DNA of 11,265 nucleotides. Origin: an uncultured Pseudomonadota bacterium. Its GTDB lineage: Bacteria; Pseudomonadota; Gammaproteobacteria; Burkholderiales; SG8-39. The position numbers and the translations under genes were made by a program. The stretch is taken from NCBI GenBank assembly GCA_903895005.1, contig CAITSH010000409.1, positions 1 to 11,265 on the forward strand, given 5' to 3'. Below are positions 6,396 through 11,265 of the stretch, one piece after another (positions within the stretch are counted from its first letter, which is position 1; every line of letters starts with the position of its first letter). The notes below the pieces were generated by a model. It made no database searches, was not told where the DNA came from, and was given only the letters and a program-made list of their open reading frames with translations.

Positions 6396-6791
6396 ATGAG
6401 CACCACAACTGCATCGACTTCAAAGTATGTATTGCGCCCGGACGACATGGAGTCTTACTCGCCGGCCAACCACACCGGCACCAAAAACACCCGCCTCGTA
6501 TCGGCTGCCATCAATGGTGCGCAGTACATGGAAGTGGTTCTGGGCGAAGTCGAGAAAGGCGCCGGCGTTTCCACGCATGCGCATCCGGGCATGGAGCAGG
6601 CGCAGTACTTTATCGAAGGCGAGGCAGAGGTCATCATCGACGGCGTCACCCATCAGGCGCGCGCCGGCGACCTGTGTTTTTTCCCGGCCGACGTGTTTCA
6701 TTCGGTGCGCGTGACTTCCGAGCGCATGAAGGTCTTGATCATCTACTCGCCGCCCTATGGCGAGAACCCAGCCAAGGTTGTTCGTAAATAA
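6396..6791 (+). CDS. Small single-domain cupin with complete metal site (131 aa)
   Basis: This is a monocupin of the Cupin_2 type. Motif 1 is G57VSTHAHPGMEQAQYFIEG with ligands His61, His63 and Glu67; motif 2 is GDLCFFPADVFHS with Gly91, Pro97 and His102. All four usual ligands are present, unlike the two larger cupin-like proteins in this window, so a bound divalent metal is expected. Members of this family include isomerases, dioxygenases, decarboxylases and small-molecule sensors; the sequence does not decide between them. GGAGG at 6383-6387 supports ATG 6396. It lies 25 nt after the MaoC-like gene and 58 nt before a Bug gene, so it is likely part of the operon. Cytoplasmic. Confidence 0.88.
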   Translation: MSTTTASTSKYVLRPDDMESYSPANHTGTKNTRLVSAAINGAQYMEVVLGEVEKGAGVSTHAHPGMEQAQYFIEGEAEVIIDGVTHQARAGDLCFFPADVFHSVRVTSERMKVLIIYSPPYGENPAKVVRK

Positions 6792-6849
6792 ACGTACTAA
6801 ACGTGTCTGCGAACCGCCCCCGAATTCCATCATTTCCCAGGAGCTTTTC

Positions 6850-7800
6850 ATGAAACGGCTTGCCTTTGCGCTATGTGCATCTTTGTTTACCTTATCGACC
6901 GCGGTCGCGCAAACCTACCCGACCAAACCGATCCGCATGGTGGTGGGCTTTGTCGCCGGCGGGCCCACCGACGCGATCGCCCGCGTATTCGCGCTGCGCC
7001 TTGGCAATGTGCTGGGCCAGCAGGTGGTGATCGAGAACAAGGGCGGCGCCGACGGCGTGATTGCCGCCGACCTCGTGGCCAAGTCCACTCCCGACGGCTA
7101 CACGCTGTTTTTTGTGTCGGCCGGCCACGCCATCAACGCGAGCTTTTATCCCAAGGTGCCGTATCGCACCGTCGAGGATTTCGCGCCGGTCACGCTGGTG
7201 GGTGAATCACCCAACATGATCGCCGTCACGCCCTCGCTGCCGGTGAACACCCTGAAAGAGTTCATTGCACTCGCCAAGTCCAAGCCCGGTGCGCTCAACT
7301 ACGGCGCCACCTCCAGCCCGACGCTGCTCGCCACCGAACTTTTTGATTCGCTCGCCGGCATCCAGATCACGCGCATTCCCTTCAAGGGCGCGGCACCGGC
7401 CATGGCCGCGGTGATGTCGGGTGACGTGCAACTGGTGATCTCGGGCATTGGCACCACGCTGCCGCAGGTCAAGGGCGGCAAGCTCAAGGGCCTCGCCGTC
7501 ACCGGCGCCAAGCGCTCGCCGCTCGCCCCGGAGATTCCCACGGTGGTCGAACAGGGCATCAACTTTGTCGCCACCACCTGGTATGGCGTGCTCGCCCCGG
7601 CCGGCACGCCGCCGGCGATCATCCAGCGCCTCAATGCCGCATCGCGCACCCTGCTCGAAGACCCCGAAGTCAAGGCGCAGGCCGCGCCCCAGGGCGTCGT
7701 GCTGACGCCCTCGACACCCGAAGAGTTCGGCACCTTCCTGCGCAACGAAGTCACGCTGTGGACCAAGGTGGTCAAGGACTCGGGCGTCAAGGCCGAGTAA
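6850..7800 (+). CDS. Bug-family tripartite tricarboxylate transporter substrate-binding protein (copy 2)
   Basis: The 316-aa product is a periplasmic Bug/TctC-type receptor. ATG 6850 is chosen because AGGAG (6839-6843) stands 6 nt upstream and because it opens directly into a signal peptide, MKRLAFALCASLFTLSTAVA, cleaved before QTYPTK. Landmarks are VAGGPTD with Asp41, IENKGGADG at 61-69 (usually ENRPGAGG, so slightly divergent in the ligand loop), TPDGYTLFF, PYRTVEDFAPVTLVG, NYGATSSPT, RIPFKGAAPA and the C-terminal LAPAGTPPAI. It lies downstream of the cupin gene and 31 nt before another Bug gene. Being cotranscribed with CoA-activation genes, it probably binds the acid they degrade. No TctA/TctB genes are present. 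Confidence 0.93.
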   Translation: MKRLAFALCASLFTLSTAVAQTYPTKPIRMVVGFVAGGPTDAIARVFALRLGNVLGQQVVIENKGGADGVIAADLVAKSTPDGYTLFFVSAGHAINASFYPKVPYRTVEDFAPVTLVGESPNMIAVTPSLPVNTLKEFIALAKSKPGALNYGATSSPTLLATELFDSLAGIQITRIPFKGAAPAMAAVMSGDVQLVISGIGTTLPQVKGGKLKGLAVTGAKRSPLAPEIPTVVEQGINFVATTWYGVLAPAGTPPAIIQRLNAASRTLLEDPEVKAQAAPQGVVLTPSTPEEFGTFLRNEVTLWTKVVKDSGVKAE

Positions 7801-7831
7801 GACTGCAGCGCAAGCTCATGAAGGAGCGGGC

Positions 7832-8809
7832 ATGAACACGATGTGGATCCGAACGCTGTTGGCCTTTACCGCAGTCGCATCGGCGCTTGCCAGTGGCCAA
7901 GCCGCGGCGCAGGTGTGGCCGACCAAGCAGATTCGCATTGTCGTGCCTTATCTTGCTGGGTCGTTCACCGACGTCGCCGCGCGCCGCGTTGCGGTCGAAC
8001 TTACCGAGCCGCTGGGGCAGGCGGTGATTGTCGAGAACCGCACCGGCGCGAGCGGCATCATCGGTATCGATGCCGTCGCCAAGTCGCAGGCAGACGGTTA
8101 CACGCTGCTCTTTACCGAGAACACCTTTACGGTGAACCCGGCGCTCTTTCCCAAGCTGCCCTACCAGCCGCTCAAGGATTTTGTGCCGGTGGCCTTGCTC
8201 GCCGAAGCACCCACGGTGATGTGGGCGCGTGTGGACCTGCCGGCCGCCAACGCTCGCGCGCTGGTGCAACTCGCCCTCGAAAAACCCGAGTCACTCACCT
8301 TTGGTTCGGGAGGTCAGGGCACCTCGTCGCATCTCGCGGCGGCACTGTTTTTCGACAAGACCAAAATGCGCGTCACGCATATCCCGTACAAGGGCGTCGC
8401 CGGGTCCATCAGTGAGGCAGTGGCCGGTCGCATCGACTTTGGCACCTCCAGCCTCGCCAGTGCGATGGGCCAGATCAAGGCCGGGCGCCTGCGCGCCCTT
8501 GGCGTGACCGGCCAGCAGCGCAGCGCCTTCCTGCCCGATGCCCCGACTTTTTACGAGCAGGGCTTTACCGACTACGACGCGCCGATCTGGTTTGGCATGC
8601 TCGCCCCCGCCGGCACGCCGCCGCAAGTGGTGGCGCGACTGCAGGCCGAGCTCGCCAAAATCATGGACAAGCCCGGCGTGCGCGATCTTTTCAACGGCCA
8701 GGGTGCGCGAGTGCTGTCGGTGGCCCCCTCCGAATTTACCGCCCGCATGACGCGCGAGATCCAGCAATGGACAGACCTCGTCACGCGCACTGCGATCAAG
8801 GTCGAATAG
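7832..8809 (+). CDS. Bug-family tripartite tricarboxylate transporter substrate-binding protein (copy 3)
   Basis: The 325-aa product is a second receptor in tandem with the previous one. AAGGAG at 7821-7826 supports ATG 7832. The signal peptide runs to about residue 26 (ASGQAAA) before QVWPTK. Family landmarks are LAGSFTD with Asp47, VENRTGASG at 67-75, ADGYTLLF, PYQPLKDFVPVALL, GSGGQGTSSH, HIPYKGVAGS and LAPAGTPPQV. The normal double Gly before the ligand Asp is replaced by GSFTD, which may shift ligand choice relative to its neighbour. Its last 66 nt (8744-8809) recur at 11024-11089 with six differences. It ends the operon: a 154-nt AT-rich gap follows. Confidence 0.93.
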   Translation: MNTMWIRTLLAFTAVASALASGQAAAQVWPTKQIRIVVPYLAGSFTDVAARRVAVELTEPLGQAVIVENRTGASGIIGIDAVAKSQADGYTLLFTENTFTVNPALFPKLPYQPLKDFVPVALLAEAPTVMWARVDLPAANARALVQLALEKPESLTFGSGGQGTSSHLAAALFFDKTKMRVTHIPYKGVAGSISEAVAGRIDFGTSSLASAMGQIKAGRLRALGVTGQQRSAFLPDAPTFYEQGFTDYDAPIWFGMLAPAGTPPQVVARLQAELAKIMDKPGVRDLFNGQGARVLSVAPSEFTARMTREIQQWTDLVTRTAIKVE

Positions 8810-8963
8810 TGGTCACTTGGTGGTCGGACTTATTTTGTATTGGATATGAAAGAATAGATTAGAAAACCATATTACTGCTGCTAGAATTTTCGAAGCCAAA
8901 ACGGCAATCAAAAAATAAAGCCTTTCCCGGGCTTTCAAAAAAACACAACCGGAGGAGAACCGC
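8810..8963. other. AT-rich spacer between operons
   Basis: No gene is seen here. By hand count 8821-8940 is about 35% G+C, against roughly 60% in nearby coding sequence. It should hold the promoter for the amidohydrolase-Bug pair. Several AT-rich hexamers, such as TATTAC at 8870-8875, could serve as a -10 box, but no convincing -35/-10 pair stands out. The base composition suggests a junction or foreign insertion point. Confidence 0.5.
8910..8935 (-). terminator. Terminator-like hairpin reading on the minus strand
   Basis: On the plus strand AAAGCC (8917-8922) and GGCTTT (8930-8935) pair around a 7-nt loop, with six A's at 8910-8915. Read on the minus strand this is a 6-bp stem followed by ATTTTTT, the layout of an intrinsic terminator. 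On the plus strand the stem is followed by A's, so it would not act there. The stem is short, and no minus-strand gene is close; the next one on that side is the transposase end at 11133. Confidence 0.4.
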
Positions 8964-9914
8964 ATGATCATCGAATGGCACAACCACGTATATCCGCCTG
9001 AAGAAGCCGCCGCACCAGAATGGGAAGGCCGCTGTCCGATGAACATCGAGAACGTTCTCGAGACAAACCGCAAGGCGGGGGTTGATGCCATCGTTGTAAG
9101 CAACGCCGCGCACTACATGCGTTACAAGACTGACGAGGAGGAGCTCACCTCCATCAAGCGCTGGACTGACTACGCGGCCGAACTCCAGCAAAAGTACAAA
9201 GGCATGGTTTATGGCTTTGCAACACTGCTGCCTTGCGGCGGCAAGGCCTACGTCAGGGAGCTTGAGCGCGCGGTAAATGAGCTCGGGCTAAAGGGCGTTT
9301 TCATAAATTCAAGTCACAAGGGGCACTATCCGGACGATGACGAGGCGCGCCCGTTCTGGGAGGCTGCCGAGTCGCTCGATATCCCCGTCATGATCCATCC
9401 GCCGCATGTCGGGTTCGGAGAGGAACGCATGAAGGAGTACCGTCTCGCTTCGAGTGTGGGGCGGCCATTTGATCTGACCCTCGCCCTTTCACGGTTGATT
9501 GTGCGCGGTATCCTTGAGGACTTCCCGAAACTAAAAATCGTCGGTTCGCACGGCGGCGGCGGCATTTGCGAAGTCATCGGCCGCCTCGACTATGCCTACG
9601 AGATGCGCGATGAAGCGTACTTCCTCGGATCCTACGCGCCGCTTCGCATCAAGCACAAGCCCAGTCACTACCTTCGCAAGATGTACCTAGACACCGTGTG
9701 TTATCACCTGCCGGCCATCCGCTGTGTTCTTGAGACCGTTGGTGTTGACCATGTGCTCTACGGCAGCGATGCGCCACCGCTGACATCGCTCAAGCCCAAG
9801 GCGATACAACTCGTGGAAGATCTCAAGCTGTCGCCCATCGACCATGACAAGGTGTTTTGGCGGAATGCCGCCGGCCTGCTAAAGCTCCCCGATCTGCTCG
9901 CCAAAGCCGCTTAA
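8964..9914 (+). CDS. Amidohydrolase-2 family protein (ACMSD-like hydrolase or decarboxylase, 316 aa)
   Basis: This is a TIM-barrel metal enzyme of the amidohydrolase-2 group, which contains aminocarboxymuconate-semialdehyde decarboxylase, resorcylate-type decarboxylases and lactone or oxalomesaconate hydratases. Metal-site residues visible in order are His6 and His8 (EWHNHVYPP), His145 (VMIHPPH), His196 (GSHGGGG) and Asp269 (YGSDAPP), the set expected for a mononuclear site. Length is normal and no signal peptide is seen, so it is cytoplasmic. GGAGGAG at 8951-8957 gives a strong ribosome binding site for ATG 8964. It is followed after 14 nt by a Bug receptor gene, suggesting that the receptor's ligand feeds this enzyme. 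Decarboxylation or hydrolysis of a cyclic or unsaturated acid is plausible; the substrate is unknown. Confidence 0.88.
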   Translation: MIIEWHNHVYPPEEAAAPEWEGRCPMNIENVLETNRKAGVDAIVVSNAAHYMRYKTDEEELTSIKRWTDYAAELQQKYKGMVYGFATLLPCGGKAYVRELERAVNELGLKGVFINSSHKGHYPDDDEARPFWEAAESLDIPVMIHPPHVGFGEERMKEYRLASSVGRPFDLTLALSRLIVRGILEDFPKLKIVGSHGGGGICEVIGRLDYAYEMRDEAYFLGSYAPLRIKHKPSHYLRKMYLDTVCYHLPAIRCVLETVGVDHVLYGSDAPPLTSLKPKAIQLVEDLKLSPIDHDKVFWRNAAGLLKLPDLLAKAA

Positions 9915-9928
9915 TCGAGGATTCAAAG

Positions 9929-10927
9929 ATGACTGCGATCCTTGTTAAGCATCTGGTGGCGGTGCTGGCCGCCTTGTGCCTGCTGTTTCCTGCTTGGGGA
10001 TTTGCCCAGGCGCAACTGGCCGGAGCGTTTCCTGGCAAACCGGTTCGCCTCGTGTTGCCGGTTCCTGCGGGCGGCTTGCAGGATGGACTTGCGCGCGCGC
10101 TCGCGTTCGAATTGTCGAAAAGCTGGGGGCAGCAAGTCCTGGTGGAGAACCGACCCGGGGCAAGTGGCATTATCGCTGCTGATATTGTCGCCAAGGCGCC
10201 GGCTGATGGCTACACCGTGTTCATGACTGACAATGTGACATGGATGGCGAATCAGTTCCTCAGAAGCAAGCTGCCCTATGATCCGGTCAGGGATTTCGCG
10301 CCCGTTGCGGGTCTTGTCGTCGCCGGCAACGTGCTTGTCGCACCTGTGGATTCGGTGGCAAAGTCGTTGCAAGAACTCATTGCGATGGCGCGCGCCAAAC
10401 CGGGCCACCTCAACTACGGCAGTTTCGGGTTGGGCAGTTCACCGCATGTCGACACGGAAGCGCTGAGTACGGCCGCTGCGATACGATTAATCCACGTCCC
10501 ATACAAGGGAGGCCCGGAAATATTGCAGGCTTTGATGGGTGGCCAAATCGCGTTCTCAATCACCGGTTTGCCGCCGGCTCTGCCGCTGATACGACAAGGC
10601 CGTATCAAGGCCCTGGCCTATGGCGGATTGCGCCGTTCCTCCGCGTTACCTGATGTGCCGACACTGTCGGAGTCCGGCCTTCCCGGATTCGAATCGAGCG
10701 CATGGTTCGGTTGGATGGCGCCGGCTCGAACGCCGGCCGCAATCATTGAGAAAATCGCTGCAGATGCGATCCGGGTTGCGTCGACGCCGGAGTTTCGCGA
10801 TAAGTACATACTCGGTGTCGGTATGGAGCCCATGGGTCTGGCGCCCGTGGCGTTTTCCGACCTGATCAAAGCCGACCGGGAAAAATACTCGGTTCGCCTA
10901 AAGGCCCTTGATTTGAAGCTCGACTGA
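9929..10927 (+). CDS. Bug-family tripartite tricarboxylate transporter substrate-binding protein (copy 4)
   Basis: ATG 9929 is chosen because GAGGA (9917-9921) lies 7 nt before it and a signal peptide begins there; the longer frame reaches back into the amidohydrolase gene. The 332-aa product has a hydrophobic leader to about residue 26-28 (LLFPAWGFAQA). Landmarks are VPAGGLQD with Asp52, VENRPGASG at 72-80, PADGYTVFM, PYDPVRDFAPVAGLV, NYGSFGLGSSPH and HVPYKGGPE. Third codon positions appear less strictly G/C-ending than in the operon at 3740-8809, as in the preceding amidohydrolase. It lies 14 nt after the amidohydrolase gene and presumably shares its transcript. Confidence 0.93.
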   Translation: MTAILVKHLVAVLAALCLLFPAWGFAQAQLAGAFPGKPVRLVLPVPAGGLQDGLARALAFELSKSWGQQVLVENRPGASGIIAADIVAKAPADGYTVFMTDNVTWMANQFLRSKLPYDPVRDFAPVAGLVVAGNVLVAPVDSVAKSLQELIAMARAKPGHLNYGSFGLGSSPHVDTEALSTAAAIRLIHVPYKGGPEILQALMGGQIAFSITGLPPALPLIRQGRIKALAYGGLRRSSALPDVPTLSESGLPGFESSAWFGWMAPARTPAAIIEKIAADAIRVASTPEFRDKYILGVGMEPMGLAPVAFSDLIKADREKYSVRLKALDLKLD

Positions 10928-11023
10928 AACCGTCAACGGGCCGGCAGCTTGGTTGCCGCCATCGTTTCGTCCGTGTCGCAGCGGGTTCTTGAGGTAGTCC
11001 GGGCGCACGATGCCGCTTAAACG
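10928..11023. other. Short non-coding stretch, nothing recognised
   Basis: These 96 nt follow the fourth Bug gene. A weak hairpin (CGGCA at 10942-10946, TGCCG at 10954-10958) could end that transcript, but it has no T-run. No gene or known repeat is recognised. An in-frame TAA at 11018-11020 lies just before the Bug-gene remnant, so the remnant's frame does not extend into this stretch. Confidence 0.4.
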
Positions 11024-11089
11024 CGCATGACCCGCGAGATCCAGCAATGGACCGACCTCGTCGCGCGCACCGCCATCAAGGTCGAATAA
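11024..11089 (+). pseudogene. Remnant: 3' end of a Bug substrate-binding protein gene
   Basis: These 66 nt match the last 66 nt of the Bug copy 3 gene (8744-8809) at 60 positions by hand alignment, ending at the same stop position (TAA in place of TAG). They encode RMTREIQQWTDLVARTAIKV plus a final Glu; only one residue differs from the intact gene (Ala for Thr). Four of the other five changes are silent third-position changes and the fifth is TAG to TAA. Similarity stops abruptly on both sides. This is the tail of a diverged paralog whose body has been lost, not an expressed gene: no ribosome binding site is visible and the frame is only 20 codons from its ATG. Confidence 0.8.
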
Positions 11090-11095
11090 GCGGCC

Positions 11096-11130
11096 TCGCA
11101 GGTGGTTTTCCCGGTTGGCGAAACCTGCGA
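11096..11130. repeat. Inverted repeat just downstream of the transposase stop
   Basis: TCGCAGGT (11096-11103) and ACCTGCGA (11123-11130) are perfect 8-nt complements around a 19-nt loop. They begin 2 nt beyond the stop codon of the minus-strand transposase, so the structure may be its terminator or part of the right end of the insertion sequence. No T-run follows on the minus strand. The exact IS end cannot be fixed without its other end. Confidence 0.35.
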
Positions 11131-11132
11131 AT

Positions 11133-11265
11133 TTAAGTTCGAAGCGCAATGGGTATGGGCTTGAGGCCGAAGAGTACCTCGTGCGGGGTCAGGTAGCCAA
11201 GACACTTGCGTGGTCGTTGGTTTAGCTGGTCTGCAATCGATCGGAGTTTGGCTTCGGTTAGCCGC
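11133..11265 (-). mobile_element. IS30-family transposase, C-terminal end (partial)
   Basis: On the minus strand a frame enters from the right edge of the window and stops at TAA (11135-11133), giving the last 43 residues. The pattern LNQRPRKCLGYLTPHEVLFG followed by a tail ending in IALRT matches the conserved C-terminus of IS30-family transposases (typically LNxRPRKxLGxxTPxEVFF...ALR). The DDE catalytic residues lie upstream, outside the window. IS30 transposases cut and join element ends and move the element; whether this copy is intact is not visible. Its right end must lie somewhere between about 11090 and 11133, next to the Bug-gene remnant. Confidence 0.82.

Noticed and set aside
10940..11020. 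Possible continuation of the minus-strand transposase or another mobile gene (frame reading VRPDYLKNPLRHGR)
   Set aside because: The transposase frame already stops at 11133, and I cannot assign this peptide to any family; the Bug remnant also lies in between.

Overview
The window looks like chromosomal DNA from a high-G+C betaproteobacterium of the Burkholderiales type. This is inferred from four genes for Bug-type periplasmic binding proteins (the solute receptors of tripartite tricarboxylate transporters, greatly expanded in Bordetella and relatives), the strong G/C third-position bias of most genes, and an IS30-type transposase end. The species cannot be named from the sequence alone.

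Left part (1-3588): the window opens in the last 54 codons of a 2-oxoacid:ferredoxin oxidoreductase beta subunit. A 279-aa cupin-like protein follows, then a CRP/FNR-like palindrome and a 79-aa protein of unknown function. A Bug receptor gene lies on the minus strand, convergent with the small gene. A second, clearly paralogous cupin-like protein (275 aa) follows on the plus strand, so a duplicated cupin pair brackets a Bug gene.

Central part (3740-8809): seven co-directional genes with short gaps or an overlap look like one operon. They encode a MaoC-type enoyl-CoA hydratase with its catalytic Asp/His, a RidA-family protein lacking the usual catalytic Arg, a class III (CaiB/BaiF) CoA-transferase, a second MaoC-fold protein that lacks both catalytic residues and overlaps the CoA-transferase by 4 nt, a small metal-binding cupin, and two Bug receptors in tandem. 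The simplest reading is uptake of an organic acid, activation by CoA transfer and hydration of an enoyl-CoA. The substrate is not evident, and the transporter membrane subunits (TctA/TctB) are absent.

Right part (8810-11265): a markedly AT-rich 154-nt spacer carries a terminator-like hairpin that points toward the minus strand. An amidohydrolase of the ACMSD-like family and a fourth Bug receptor gene follow, 14 nt apart. After these come about 100 nt of unrecognised DNA, a 66-nt orphan copy of the 3' end of the third Bug gene, a small inverted repeat, and the C-terminus of an IS30-family transposase on the minus strand that runs off the window. The right edge therefore looks rearranged.

I see no CRISPR array, tRNA, rRNA or phage genes. 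The most interesting material is an uncharacterised CoA-thioester catabolic cassette with apparently degenerate partner proteins (MaoC-like and RidA-like lacking catalytic residues) and the Bug gene remnant next to the IS.
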